DNA of 64,000 nucleotides from Microvirga rosea (GCF_020595095.1 NZ_JAJDOP010000004.1:310001-374000), one strand, 5' to 3'; positions 33,633 through 43,398 are shown, counted from the first letter of the stretch. A program made the numbers and translations. Notes: generated from the letters alone by a model not told the origin.

Positions 33633-34979
33633 ATGAAATATCAAACACAAAAGGTCGCTCTGCTCTATTTCTATGGAGCGTTGGCCCTGTTTCTCGCTCA
33701 GGTCCTGTTCGGCGTCCTAGCCGGCACGATCTATGTCCTGCCCAACACCCTGTCCGAGCTTCTGCCCTTCAACATCGTCCGGATGATTCACACCAACGCG
33801 CTGATCGTGTGGCTCCTCATCGGGTTCATGGGCGCAACCTACTACCTGATTCCGGAAGAAACGGAGAACGAGCTCTTCAGCCCGTTTCTCGCCAAACTGC
33901 AATTCTGGATGTTCTTCATCGCTGCCGGAATCGCGGTCGTCGGATACATGTTCAAGATTCACGAAGGACGTGAATTCCTGGAGCAGCCCTTCATCATCAA
34001 GGTCGGCATCGTCGTCGTCTGCCTGATGTTCCTGTTCAACATCACCATGACGGTGCTCAAGGGCCGCAAGACGGTGGTCACCAACATCCTTCTCTTCGGC
34101 TTGTGGGGTGTGGCGATCTTCTTCCTGTTCTCCTTCTACAACCCATCGAATCTTGCCGTGGACAAAATGTACTGGTGGTACATCGTCCATCTGTGGGTCG
34201 AGGGGGTGTGGGAGCTGATCATGGCGTCCGTCCTCGCCTTCCTGATGATCAAGCTCAACGGCATTGACCGCGAGGTCGTGGAGAAGTGGCTCTACGTCAT
34301 CGTCGGCATGGCGCTGTTCTCGGGCATCCTTGGCACGGGCCACCATTTCTATTGGATCGGCGCGCCCGGCTACTGGCAGTGGATCGGTTCGCTCTTCTCC
34401 ACGCTCGAGGTCGCGCCGTTCTTCACCATGGTTATCTTCACCGTGCAGATGACATGGAAAGCAGGCCGCCGTCACCCGAACCGGGCTGCGCTCCTCTGGT
34501 CCATCGGCTGCTCGGTGATGGCCTTCTTCGGCGCAGGCGTCTGGGGCTTCCTGCACACCTTGTCGTCGGTGAACTACTACACCCACGGCACGCAGGTTAC
34601 CGCTGCACACGGCCACCTCGCCTTCTTCGGCGCCTACGTGATGCTCAACCTTGCCGTGATGGCCTATGCCATGCCGCAGGTTCTCGGCCGCGCTCCCTAC
34701 AATCAGATGCTGAGCATCGTCAGCTTCTGGATCATGTGCACGGCGATGTCGGTGATGACGTTCGCCCTCACCTTCGCGGGAATCCTTCAGGTCCACCTGC
34801 AGCGCGTGCTTGGCCAGTCCTACATGGAAGTCCAGGACCAGCTCGCCCTGTTCTACTGGATCCGTCTCGGCTCGGGCGTGTTCGTGCTGATCTCCGCGTT
34901 GATGTTTTTCTACGCAGTGCTGGTGCCCGGACGTGAGAACGCACCGCGCGTGACCCAACGGCTGCAGCCTGCCGAATAA
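33633..34979 (+). CDS. norB: Nitric oxide reductase subunit B
   Basis: A 448-residue, twelve-helix haem-copper oxidase relative that reduces two NO to N2O with haem b3 and non-haem iron. It is the short cNOR form that works with NorC, not the quinol-fused qNor of about 760 residues. Ligands and signatures seen include MIHTNALIVWLLIGFMGATY, WWYIVHLWVEGVWELIMASV (His and Glu for FeB), GTGHHFYWIG and TAAHGHLAFFGAYVM. Operon norCBQD. Confidence 0.96.
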   Translation: MKYQTQKVALLYFYGALALFLAQVLFGVLAGTIYVLPNTLSELLPFNIVRMIHTNALIVWLLIGFMGATYYLIPEETENELFSPFLAKLQFWMFFIAAGIAVVGYMFKIHEGREFLEQPFIIKVGIVVVCLMFLFNITMTVLKGRKTVVTNILLFGLWGVAIFFLFSFYNPSNLAVDKMYWWYIVHLWVEGVWELIMASVLAFLMIKLNGIDREVVEKWLYVIVGMALFSGILGTGHHFYWIGAPGYWQWIGSLFSTLEVAPFFTMVIFTVQMTWKAGRRHPNRAALLWSIGCSVMAFFGAGVWGFLHTLSSVNYYTHGTQVTAAHGHLAFFGAYVMLNLAVMAYAMPQVLGRAPYNQMLSIVSFWIMCTAMSVMTFALTFAGILQVHLQRVLGQSYMEVQDQLALFYWIRLGSGVFVLISALMFFYAVLVPGRENAPRVTQRLQPAE

Positions 34980-34986
34980 GCCTGAT

Positions 34987-35010
34987 GGGGTGGCCGCACG
35001 CGGCCACCCC
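34987..35010 (+). terminator. norB-norQ intercistronic hairpin
   Basis: Ten-base arms GGGGTGGCCG and CGGCCACCCC around the loop CACG, eight bases after the norB stop. There is no T-run, so it is more likely a 3' stability or partial attenuation element that keeps norCB messages above norQD than a full stop. Confidence 0.55.
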
Positions 35011-35046
35011 GCTCCCGGCGCATCTCTTAATTGAAGGACTTTCCCG

Positions 35047-35859
<813 letters not shown>

Positions 35860-35873
35860 CTCGGAGATCCGCC

Positions 35874-37784
35874 ATGCTCGACTTCCTGGAGCTTGAAGAA
35901 ACCGTTGGTCAATTCTGGCACCGTCTCGTCGGTCGCGCGGCCACCTACCCGCGATACCCCGAGCTTGGCGTCTCCCTTGATGAAGTCCGCGGATATCTGG
36001 CCGTGTTCTTCCGCGGACTCGGCGGCGAGGCCGGAGTTCAGCTGGCCGGCACCGCGAGCCGCGCTTCCGCCCACCGTCTGAATTTCCTTCAACGGCTCGG
36101 TGTCACCGAGGAGCGCCTGGAGCAGGCGGGCCGGGATACCGCCACTCTGTTCCTACCGCCTCGGATCGAGCTGTTTCCGTCGAGCGTCCTCAATCGCTCG
36201 CTGTACTTGTGGCTTGCGGCCTATTTTGCCCATGTCCCCGTAAAGCCCATCCTCGAGGCCGATCCGCTGCGTCGAGACATCCTTGTTCTCAGAAGAGTGC
36301 AGGAGACCGTCGCAGCGGTTTTGACGGAATGCCCCGGTTTGTCCGACATCTACCGGGAGCTTTGCGCTGCAATGATTGAGGTGCGACCGAAACGTCCGCT
36401 GCCGGCTGCGGAAAGCAGGATCGAGCAGATCGTGCTTTCGCTGCTGGACGACGAAAACGCGACGCCGCCTCCGCTTTGGAACAGCGATATCGGCGATCCG
36501 GCTTTCCCTGACGTCGCCCCTGCTGGCTACCAGCCCTTCCTGCCCGTTCCATTGTGGGGCGATACATGGGCCCGGGTGGGTGAGGCGCCGAACCGCAGCG
36601 ATGAGCCTGCTGGCCCAAGCAACCTTGCCGCGTCGGATACCCGGAAGCGTTTCGCCGCCCAGCGCGAAGCCGATCAATCCCAGCGCAGGGATCCGTTCAT
36701 ACTCAACAGGTTCGAGAAGATCCTGGCCATGGCGGAGATGGTCAACGTCAATCGTCCGTCCGATGATGACGACGACGAGAATGCCGAGAAGGCCCTGGAT
36801 GAGATGGAGGAAATTCCACTCTCGCAGCATAAGGGCAAGCCGGCCACCAAGCTCAAGTTCGACCTCGATCTGCCTCCCGAAGCTGTCGACGCCACGTCTC
36901 TTACGGCTGATCTCACTTACCCGGAGTGGGACTACACGCGCAAAGCCTATCTGCCGAAGCAATGCCGGGTGCTCGCGGCCCGGGCGTCGGAGCAGGGAGA
37001 GCTCTGGGAGACGGACGACGAAACACGGCGCCGCATCCGTCGCGTACGCCGCCAGTTCGAGGCGCTGCGCCCAAAGCACGAGATTCTCCGGGCCCAACCC
37101 GATGGCGAGGAGCTCGACATCGACGCCCTGGTCCGGGCGCGAAGCGACCTGTTGTCAGGTGGATCCGGCTCGGACCGCGTCCATCTTGCAAGCAAGCGAC
37201 AAGCCCATGATCTGGCGGTGACGCTGCTGGTCGACGTGTCCCTGTCGACGGATGCGTGGGTGGACAACCGGCGCGTGCTGGATGTGGAGAAGGAAGCCCT
37301 CCTCGTACTGGCGCATGGATTGGCGGCCTGTGGAGACTCCTATTCCATTATGACCTTCACATCCCGTCGCCGCTCCTGGGTGCGGGTGGAAACCGTGAAG
37401 GAGTTCGACGAGCCTATGAGCCAGACTGTCGTACGCCGCATCGGAGCGCTGAAGCCCGGTTACTATACGCGCATCGGCGCCGGCGTCCGCCATGCCACAG
37501 CAAAACTTGCGGAGCGTCCGAATCGACAGAAGCTCTTGCTGGTGCTTACGGACGGCAAGCCGAACGACGTCGATTATTACGAAGGTCGTTTCGGCATCGA
37601 GGATACGCGACGCGCCGTCATGGAAGCCCATCGGGAAGGCGTCACCGTCTTTGGAGTAACGGTGGATCGTGAAGCGCAGTCGTACTTTCCCACGCTCTTC
37701 GGGCGAGGCGGCTATGCCATCGTCGGCCAGGTAGCGAAACTTCCCGCTGCCCTGCCGGCCATCTACCGCCAACTCGTCCGATAG
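35874..37784 (+). CDS. norD: NorD, von Willebrand A-domain activator
   Basis: A 636-residue protein with a helical N-terminal half, an acidic middle (DDDDDENAEKALDEMEE) and a C-terminal VWA domain (about 440-630) whose metal site is LLVDVSLSTDAWVDN, followed by LVLTDGKPNDVDYYEGRF. NorD is the partner of the NorQ ATPase in loading NorB. The start at 35874 (MLDFLELEETVGQFWHRLVG) lies after GGAG; the longer frame from 35730 overlaps norQ. Convergent with the truncated haemoglobin gene. Confidence 0.93.
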   Translation: MLDFLELEETVGQFWHRLVGRAATYPRYPELGVSLDEVRGYLAVFFRGLGGEAGVQLAGTASRASAHRLNFLQRLGVTEERLEQAGRDTATLFLPPRIELFPSSVLNRSLYLWLAAYFAHVPVKPILEADPLRRDILVLRRVQETVAAVLTECPGLSDIYRELCAAMIEVRPKRPLPAAESRIEQIVLSLLDDENATPPPLWNSDIGDPAFPDVAPAGYQPFLPVPLWGDTWARVGEAPNRSDEPAGPSNLAASDTRKRFAAQREADQSQRRDPFILNRFEKILAMAEMVNVNRPSDDDDDENAEKALDEMEEIPLSQHKGKPATKLKFDLDLPPEAVDATSLTADLTYPEWDYTRKAYLPKQCRVLAARASEQGELWETDDETRRRIRRVRRQFEALRPKHEILRAQPDGEELDIDALVRARSDLLSGGSGSDRVHLASKRQAHDLAVTLLVDVSLSTDAWVDNRRVLDVEKEALLVLAHGLAACGDSYSIMTFTSRRRSWVRVETVKEFDEPMSQTVVRRIGALKPGYYTRIGAGVRHATAKLAERPNRQKLLLVLTDGKPNDVDYYEGRFGIEDTRRAVMEAHREGVTVFGVTVDREAQSYFPTLFGRGGYAIVGQVAKLPAALPAIYRQLVR

Positions 37785-37810
37785 ATTGCGCGCGCCAGAC
37801 GATCCTTAGC

Positions 37811-38245
37811 TCAGTCGCAGGCGCCGTTGGTGGCGGGGCGGCTGGGCAGATGCAAGGCCTTTGGGCCGATGTTGAGGCCGATCTGCAGGCTATCGGCAAT
37901 GCGCTGGGCCCGGTCGAGAAAGAACTCGGCGATATCGGGTTCGCAGACCTCACGTGCGGTTGCTTCGAAGAGAGCAAGCCAGCGCCCGAAATGGCCTTCT
38001 ACCAGCGCCATGCCCCTATGAGCCTGCTGCGGCTTGCCCTGGTACCGTCCGGTCCGCAAGGCGATTGACGACCAGAAGTCGACCATGATCGCGAGATGTT
38101 CGCTCCAGCGATGCGCGAGAGCCTGCCTGAAAATCGGACCCAGTATCTCATCCTGCAGAACACGACCGTAGAACGTCTCCACAAGGCGCCGGATCATATC
38201 CTCGGTGACGCCTTTTGCCGGTTCGATCATGGAAATTGCGGTCAT
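37811..38245 (-). CDS. Group III truncated haemoglobin
   Basis: A 144-residue globin of the 2-on-2 group III class. Signatures: RLVETFYGRVLQDEILGPIF, HRWSEHLAIMVDFWSSIALR, TGRYQGKPQQAHRGM and ALFEATAREVCEPDIAEFFL. Such globins bind NO and are often part of NO defence. Start uncertain: 38245 (MTAISMIEPAKG) or 38230 or an upstream ATG at 38287. Divergent from nsrR, with an NsrR-like operator between them, so expression is likely relieved by NO. Confidence 0.88.
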   Translation of the reverse strand: MTAISMIEPAKGVTEDMIRRLVETFYGRVLQDEILGPIFRQALAHRWSEHLAIMVDFWSSIALRTGRYQGKPQQAHRGMALVEGHFGRWLALFEATAREVCEPDIAEFFLDRAQRIADSLQIGLNIGPKALHLPSRPATNGACD

Positions 38246-38296
38246 TGCACCCGTCAAGAAAAATGCTTCCTGAATGCCTCTTTGCATAGTCCGCAA

Positions 38297-38319
38297 AAGA
38301 TGTATTGTAAATGCTTCTT
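38297..38319. promoter_or_regulatory. NsrR-type operator between nsrR and truncated haemoglobin
   Basis: Two 11-base arms, AAGATGTATTG and AAATGCTTCTT, separated by one T. This matches the 11-1-11 NsrR dyad known from enterobacteria and others. It lies 13 bp before the nsrR start and about 52 bp before that of the globin, fitting auto-control and control of the globin. Confidence 0.75.
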
Positions 38320-38331
38320 TTAGGAGTTCCA

Positions 38332-38802
38332 ATGAGGCTGACATTCCATACGGACTTCGCACTACGGCTGCTGATGAGCCTCGCGGTGATCGAGGAACGC
38401 CTCGTCACCATTGAGGAACTTGCGACACGGCATGGGCTGTCACGCAATCATCTCATGAAGGTCGCACAGACCCTGGTCAGCCTCGGTTACGTCACGGGCG
38501 TCCGCGGACGGTCCGGGGGGCTGAAGCTTGCCAAACCGGCTTCGACGATTCGCATGGGAGAGGTTGTTCGCGCCCTCGAGGACGATACGCGCCTGGTGGA
38601 GTGCCTGGGCAACGGACCAGCCACCTGCATCCTGAGCGGGGCCTGCATGCTCACCCGCTCCATGAACCGCGCCATGGAAGCCTTCTTCGCTTCGCTCGAT
38701 GAAGTGACTCTGGCCGATATGGTCGCACCGCGAGTTGCTCTTCGCCAGCGTCTCGGGATCGACGTCCGGAACGACAGACGCGATTTTGCCGCCACTGCTT
38801 GA
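38332..38802 (+). CDS. nsrR: NsrR, Rrf2-family NO-sensing repressor
   Basis: A 156-residue Rrf2 regulator. MRLTFHTDFALRLLMSLAVI is the NsrR start; the winged helix spans about 25-75 (LATRHGLSRNHLMKVAQTL, wing GVRGRSGGLKLAKP). Three cysteines (VECLGNGPATCILSGACML) hold the [Fe-S] cluster that NO destroys. Start at 38332 after AGGAG. It is likely to repress the divergent globin and itself. Confidence 0.92.
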   Translation: MRLTFHTDFALRLLMSLAVIEERLVTIEELATRHGLSRNHLMKVAQTLVSLGYVTGVRGRSGGLKLAKPASTIRMGEVVRALEDDTRLVECLGNGPATCILSGACMLTRSMNRAMEAFFASLDEVTLADMVAPRVALRQRLGIDVRNDRRDFAATA

Positions 38803-38830
38803 AATCACCCTACGGAAGGAGACAACAGCC

Positions 38831-39070
38831 ATGTCAATGAAAGCGATCCTGACCACCCTGCTCCTGGTCGCAGCAGGGCCCGCCTCCGCCGAATGTGTCT
38901 ACAAGAATGCCTACAACCATCTCACCAACGAATACATCACCATTCCGGTCTCCTGCCCTTCGGTGACGACCAGTCAGAATCCGAAATATCGCAGTTGGCA
39001 CGAGTGCCCGATTCACGAAGAGCGCAACGCCAAGACAGGCGACGTCTACCAGGTGCGGACTTGCGCCTGA
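38831..39070 (+). CDS. Small secreted cysteine-containing protein, unknown
   Basis: A 79-residue protein: signal peptide MSMKAILTTLLLVAAGPASA, then a 59-residue mature part with four cysteines (AECVYK, VSCPSV, HECPIH, RTCA), likely two disulfides. AAGGAG stands nine bases before the start. 28 bp after nsrR, so it could belong to the same unit. No family recognised. Confidence 0.6.
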   Translation: MSMKAILTTLLLVAAGPASAECVYKNAYNHLTNEYITIPVSCPSVTTSQNPKYRSWHECPIHEERNAKTGDVYQVRTCA

Positions 39071-39170
39071 TCAATCGCGCGCCGAGGAACCGATCTCGTC
39101 ACTCCAAAGCAGGGTATGGCAATCGCACGGCAGCCGGGCTTGAGCCGGCTCCCGTGGGCGTCATCGCGGA

Positions 39171-40523
39171 TCAAACCGCGCGGCTATGTGTCCTGCCCGA
39201 TTGGCCGAGATAGGCATCGAACGCGGAAGCGACGCTTCGTACGAGGAAACGCGTGTCCTCATTCACGGACAAGACATTGCCGTCGAGCCGGATAATGCCG
39301 TCCCCTTCCAACATCCGCAAACGCGGGATGGATTGCAGGATGGTCTCCGGCTTCACGCCGTGGCGACCGCAGATCTGCGCCACATCGACTTGGAAGTCGC
39401 ACATGACACGCTCGATCAGGTCTGCCCGCAGGCGATCGTCCGGAGTAAGCGCATAACCTTTCACGGTGGCGAACTCGCCACGCGAGATCCGTTCGGCATA
39501 ACGTCCCAGCACCACTTCGTTCTGTAGGTATCCTTGAGTAAGCCGCCCGATCGCTGAAGCTCCGAATCCGATGAGCACATCGCTCGGATCGGTCGTGTAG
39601 CCCTGGAAGTTCCGGTGCAGGACGCCGTCGATCTGAGCCCTCACCATGGAGTCTTCCGGCAACGCATAATGATCGAGGCCGATTCTGCGGTAGCCGGCAT
39701 CCATCAAGGCTTCGGCGATGGCTTCCGCCTGCTCGTAGCGTGCCACGCCATCCGGCAGCGCGGCCTCGTCGATCTTGCGCTGGTGCTTTTTGAATGATGG
39801 GACGTGCGCATAACCGAAAACCGAGAAGCGCTCGGGGCGAAGCTCGATACTCTTGCGCACCGTGTCGATGCAGGACTCCACCGTCTGGTTCGGAAGTCCG
39901 TATATGAGATCGAAGTTCACGCCGCGCACTCCCGCGGCCCTCAAACCCTCCGTCGCCCGTGCCGTCTGCTCGAAGCTCTGAATGCGATTGATCGCGCGCT
40001 GGACCACCGGATCGAAACTCTGCACACCAAGACTGGCGCGGGTCACGCCCGCCTCACCGAGCGTTGCCGTCATGGCGCGCGTCAAGGTGCGTGGATCGAT
40101 CTCGACGGCAACCTCGGCTCCCGCATCGAGCGAGAATTTTTGCCGCATCAGTTGGACAAGGTCCATGAACTCGGCAGGTTGCATGATCGTTGGCGTGCCG
40201 CCCCCGAAATGAATATGGCGCACAGGCAAGGGCCCGGTCAGGCGCTCTGCGACGAGTCCGATTTCCCGGCGGAGAACATCCAGGTAATCGACAATCGGCG
40301 CGTCCCGTTGCGTAATCGTGGTGTGACAACCGCAGTACCAGCACATGGAGCGGCAGAACGGCACATGAAGATAAAGCGAAGCGGTCGTTCCACCCGGCAG
40401 GGAGGTCAGCCATTCGTCATAGGAATGGGGGCCGACGGTGTCGGAGAACTGCGGCGCGGTGGGATAGCTCGTGTAGCGGGGGAGCCGCTCTTCACCATAC
40501 CGCGCTCTCAAATCGTCTCTCAT
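39171..40523 (-). CDS. hemN: Oxygen-independent coproporphyrinogen III oxidase
   Basis: A 450-residue radical-SAM enzyme that makes protoporphyrinogen IX for haem when oxygen is absent. The [4Fe-4S] site is FCRSMCWYCGC (Cys57, Cys61, Cys64, a CX3CX2C motif), after RYTSYPTAPQF and before HIHFGGGTPT. The ATG at 40523 has AAGGA in front. Under an NnrR-type box at 40613 and divergent from nirK, so haem supply is matched to anaerobic respiration. Length and motifs fit true HemN, not the HemW group. Confidence 0.92.
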   Translation of the reverse strand: MRDDLRARYGEERLPRYTSYPTAPQFSDTVGPHSYDEWLTSLPGGTTASLYLHVPFCRSMCWYCGCHTTITQRDAPIVDYLDVLRREIGLVAERLTGPLPVRHIHFGGGTPTIMQPAEFMDLVQLMRQKFSLDAGAEVAVEIDPRTLTRAMTATLGEAGVTRASLGVQSFDPVVQRAINRIQSFEQTARATEGLRAAGVRGVNFDLIYGLPNQTVESCIDTVRKSIELRPERFSVFGYAHVPSFKKHQRKIDEAALPDGVARYEQAEAIAEALMDAGYRRIGLDHYALPEDSMVRAQIDGVLHRNFQGYTTDPSDVLIGFGASAIGRLTQGYLQNEVVLGRYAERISRGEFATVKGYALTPDDRLRADLIERVMCDFQVDVAQICGRHGVKPETILQSIPRLRMLEGDGIIRLDGNVLSVNEDTRFLVRSVASAFDAYLGQSGRTHSRAV

Positions 40524-40612
40524 GGCGTCATTCCTTGCATGCGGCGGCGCCCCTCCGGGAGGAATTCCGCTCTTCATGCGAGAGTGAGTACAGGAAATCC
40601 CAGGTGGCCTCC

Positions 40613-40626
40613 TTGCGCTGAATCAA
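40613..40626 (-). promoter_or_regulatory. NnrR-type box upstream of hemN
   Basis: TTGCGCTGAATCAA, centred about 96 bp before hemN. Confidence 0.6.
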
Positions 40627-40730
40627 TGTCATGTCATTACGCGTGACGCTGGGTCGGCCGCCTCATCCGAAGCCGACCTGCCTCAGGATTCTGGCCGAAA
40701 CTCTCCGGCCGGCCGCATTCGACGATATAT

Positions 40731-40744
40731 TTGCGCTGCAACAA
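40731..40744 (+). promoter_or_regulatory. NnrR-type box upstream of nirK
   Basis: TTGCGCTGCAACAA, centred about 91 bp before nirK. Confidence 0.65.
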
Positions 40745-40828
40745 ATAGGTTGAGAAGGCGGGGGAGTAGAAGGTCTTCATCCGATGACGGACCACGATGA
40801 TCCGCCAGGCGGTCCCACAGAGGAGACG

Positions 40829-41923
40829 ATGATGAAGGCCCTGAAGATCCCGGGACGCCGGCCGCTGCTTGCGACCGCTGCCGTTATAGCCCTTGCCACT
40901 GCGGCGTGGCTCGGCGCTCCGCTCGCAGCCAACGCTGGTGACAAGGTCGCCGCCGCAGCGCATGCCCATGCCGCGGTCGAGCCGGTCGCCAACGTGGTGC
41001 GCCTGCCGGACGATCTGCCGGGTCCCATCGGCAAGCGTGGCCCGCAGCGGGTCAAGGTCGATCTCGAAACCGTCGAGGTGACGGGAGATCTGGCCGACGG
41101 CACGACCTTTCACTACTGGACCTTCAATAAGAAGGTTCCTGGACCTTTCGTCCGGGTCAAGGTCGGCGACACCGTCGAGGTCAAGCTGAAGAACCACGAC
41201 GACAGCATGATGATGCACAATGTGGATTTCCATGCCGTGACCGGCCCTGGCGGCGGCGCCAAAGCGACCGAAGCCGCACCGGGCGAGACCCGCGGCTTCG
41301 AGTTCAAAGCTCTGAATCCTGGCCTGTACGTCTATCACTGCGCCACCCCGATGGTGGCTCAGCACATCGCTAACGGCATGTATGGGATGATCCTCGTCGA
41401 GCCGGAGGAAGGTCTGCCGAAGGTCGATCACGAATTCTACGTCATGCAGGGTGAGATCTACACCGAGCAGGCTTTCGGCACGAAGGGTCTTGTGGAGGAG
41501 AGCTACGACAAGCTGGTGAGCGAACGTCCGGAATACTTCATCTTCAATGGCAGCACCGAGGCTCTGAAGAAGAACCCGCTGAAGGCCAAGGTCGGTGAAA
41601 CCGTACGGATCTATTTCGGCGTGGGTGGCCCGAACTACACCTCGTCTTTCCACGTGATCGGCGAAATCTTCGACAAGGCTTATCCGCTGGCTTCGCTCAG
41701 TGGGCCGCTGAAGGACGTGCAGACGATCACTACCCCTCCCGGCGGCGCCAGCATCGTGGACTTCAAGGTTGAGGTCCCCGGCAACTACATCCTGGTGGAC
41801 CATGCCCTGAGCCGGGTCGAGCGTGGTTTGGCAGGCATTCTCCAGGTCGAAGGGCCGCAGAACGAAGCGATCTTCAAGGATTACAATCCGCAGAAGTCGG
41901 CCCAGTCGACCGGCGGCCACTGA
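40829..41923 (+). CDS. nirK: Copper-containing nitrite reductase
   Basis: A 364-residue periplasmic enzyme that reduces nitrite to NO. The N-terminus has a twin-Arg/hydrophobic signal (GRRPLLATAAVIALATAAWL, cut near ANA-GD). Two cupredoxin domains carry the type-1 and type-2 copper ligands: MMMHNVDFHAVTGPGG (His and Asp-His) and YVYHCATPMVAQHIANGMYG (His, Cys, His, Met). The second domain has FHVIGEIFDKAY. GAGGAG precedes two ATGs at 40829 and 40832; the first is used. Electron donor probably the pseudoazurin at 25420. Confidence 0.96.
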   Translation: MMKALKIPGRRPLLATAAVIALATAAWLGAPLAANAGDKVAAAAHAHAAVEPVANVVRLPDDLPGPIGKRGPQRVKVDLETVEVTGDLADGTTFHYWTFNKKVPGPFVRVKVGDTVEVKLKNHDDSMMMHNVDFHAVTGPGGGAKATEAAPGETRGFEFKALNPGLYVYHCATPMVAQHIANGMYGMILVEPEEGLPKVDHEFYVMQGEIYTEQAFGTKGLVEESYDKLVSERPEYFIFNGSTEALKKNPLKAKVGETVRIYFGVGGPNYTSSFHVIGEIFDKAYPLASLSGPLKDVQTITTPPGGASIVDFKVEVPGNYILVDHALSRVERGLAGILQVEGPQNEAIFKDYNPQKSAQSTGGH

Positions 41924-41946
41924 TCGATCCTCATCGTCACATTCGA

Positions 41947-41971
41947 GGCCCGGGCCAAAAGCCCGGGCTTT
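41947..41971 (+). terminator. Rho-independent terminator after nirK
   Basis: GCCCGGGC arms around CAAAA, then CTTTG, 24 bp after the stop. Confidence 0.75.
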
Positions 41972-42011
41972 GCCGTGGGTAGCATGCTTGAGAAGAAGAC
42001 GGAGAGTGCCG

Positions 42012-42419
42012 ATGGGACCGACCCTGCACGAAGTTGCAAGCCAACCGGATCAGGCTCCCTCGACCGGTCAGTCTCCCTTGCTGGCCCGTGTCCGCACGGT
42101 TCTGACCGGTCTTGATCTTGATTGCCGATGCCGGAGCAAGGTCGATGCCGCCCTGGAGCGGTTCGAAGCGCTCGAAACCCGGCGCCAGCTCCGCGGACTG
42201 ATCCTCGATGCCAAGCACCAGGCGGACCGCATCGCGGCTCTTCTCGAGCTGGTCGGCGAACTTGACACGATTTCCATGGACGAGCCGGACCTGAGCGTCT
42301 TTAGGGAGATCGCGCTGCTGTTCGAAGACATCCGGGCGGCGGCGGCCCGCGGCGCCGAGGATATGATCGGGGCCGGAAATTTGGAGAGACAGGACCCGAA
42401 CCGGGCGCGCAAACCATAG
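42012..42419 (+). CDS. Hypothetical protein between nirK and nnrR
   Basis: A 135-residue protein starting MGPTLHEVASQPDQAPSTGQ, mostly helical and charged (SKVDAALERFEALETRRQLR, LILDAKHQADRIAALLELVG). It has two cysteines in LDCRCRSK. No signal or membrane helix. Just after the nirK terminator and followed by its own. A role in nitrite reduction is only suggested by place. Confidence 0.6.
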   Translation: MGPTLHEVASQPDQAPSTGQSPLLARVRTVLTGLDLDCRCRSKVDAALERFEALETRRQLRGLILDAKHQADRIAALLELVGELDTISMDEPDLSVFREIALLFEDIRAAAARGAEDMIGAGNLERQDPNRARKP

Positions 42420-42442
42420 CGCACGCCCGCCGACCTGAACCG

Positions 42443-42478
42443 AAAGCCGTACCTGACGGTTGTCAGGCGCCGGCTTTT
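42443..42478 (+). terminator. Terminator before nnrR
   Basis: Outer arms AAAGCCG and CGGCTTT, inner arms CCTGAC and GTCAGG, loop GGTT, ending in TTTT. Separates the hypothetical gene from nnrR. Confidence 0.75.
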
Positions 42479-42536
42479 ATCCAAGATCGGCGGCGCCCAT
42501 AATCGGCGATTGTCCGATTCGGACCGAGGAGGTGAT

Positions 42537-43235
42537 ATGGCGGCCGTTGATCGTTCCCTTGTGGCGAATGTCCCGATCTTCGACGGCCTTGCCCCGGAGC
42601 AGATTGACCAATTGCTCCAGGAGGCACAGTCGATGCGCTATCCGAAGGGCACGAACGTTTTCCAGCAGGACGAGGAGGCGCATTCCTTCTTTATCCTGCT
42701 GCACGGACACCTGCGCGTGTTCAAGCTCACCCCGGACGGTCAGCAGGTCGTGGTTCGCTTCGTCGCTCCCGGGGAGGTTTTTGGCGTCGCCATGGCGATC
42801 GGTCGCAAAACCTATCCGGCGACGGCGGTGGCCGTGGTGGACAGCATTGCCCTGGTCTGGCCTTCGGCCGCATGGCCCCGCCTTGTGGCGACCCATCCGG
42901 GCCTTGCCGTCAATACGCTGCAGACCGTAGGCAACCGGCTCCAGGATGCTCACACGCGCGTCGTCGAGATGTCGACCGAGCAGGTGGAACGCCGCATCGC
43001 CCATGTCCTGCTCCGCCTGACCAAGCAGGCCGGCCGAAAGGTCGAGGCGGGCGTCCAGATCGACTTCCCGATCACCCGCCAGGACGTCGCCGAGATGACC
43101 GGCGCCACATTACACACCGTGAGCCGCGTCCTGAGCGCCTGGGAAAGCCAAGGGCTGGTCGAAGGCGGACGCCAGAGGATCATCATCCGCGAGCCGCACA
43201 AGCTGTTTATGCTGGCCGAAGACCTGCCCGAATAA
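42537..43235 (+). CDS. nnrR: Crp/Fnr-family NO-response regulator
   Basis: A 232-residue regulator. Sensor beta roll at about 15-120 (PIFDGLAPEQIDQLLQEAQS, HLRVFKLTPDGQQVVVRFVA), dimer helix about 120-155, winged helix TRQDVAEMTGATLHTVSRVL. No FNR-type cysteines, so it resembles NnrR/DNR, which bind NO through haem. GGAGGTGAT precedes ATG 42537. Its expected site, TTG-N8-CAA, appears ten times in the neighbouring gaps but not in front of this gene. Confidence 0.85.
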   Translation: MAAVDRSLVANVPIFDGLAPEQIDQLLQEAQSMRYPKGTNVFQQDEEAHSFFILLHGHLRVFKLTPDGQQVVVRFVAPGEVFGVAMAIGRKTYPATAVAVVDSIALVWPSAAWPRLVATHPGLAVNTLQTVGNRLQDAHTRVVEMSTEQVERRIAHVLLRLTKQAGRKVEAGVQIDFPITRQDVAEMTGATLHTVSRVLSAWESQGLVEGGRQRIIIREPHKLFMLAEDLPE

Positions 43236-43398
43236 AGCATCGGATCAGCTCAGGCGGATATTCCGTGGCTGGATATGGAAACGGCCGACGAGCTTCCATC
43301 ACATTTGGCAGCAGGTCCCCTGGCCGCGGCCACGTCGTCGGCTGACGGACCTGACCCATAAGGTTTCCTTTCCCGTCGGCCCGGTTTCGGGGCCATGT

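Larger units (their letters stand above)
40524..40828. promoter_or_regulatory. hemN-nirK divergent promoter region
   Basis: A 305-bp gap with two separate TTG-N8-CAA boxes (40613 and 40731), one near each gene, and no supported coding sequence. Confidence 0.6.

Noticed and set aside
32375..33634. A 419-codon minus-strand frame across norE, norF and norC
   Set aside because: It spans several certain genes and a promoter box; mirror frame of high-GC coding sequence.
33717..34958. A 413-codon open frame antisense to norB
   Set aside because: It is rich in His, Glu and Asp as mirror reading of a GC-rich membrane protein gives; norB is certain on the other strand.
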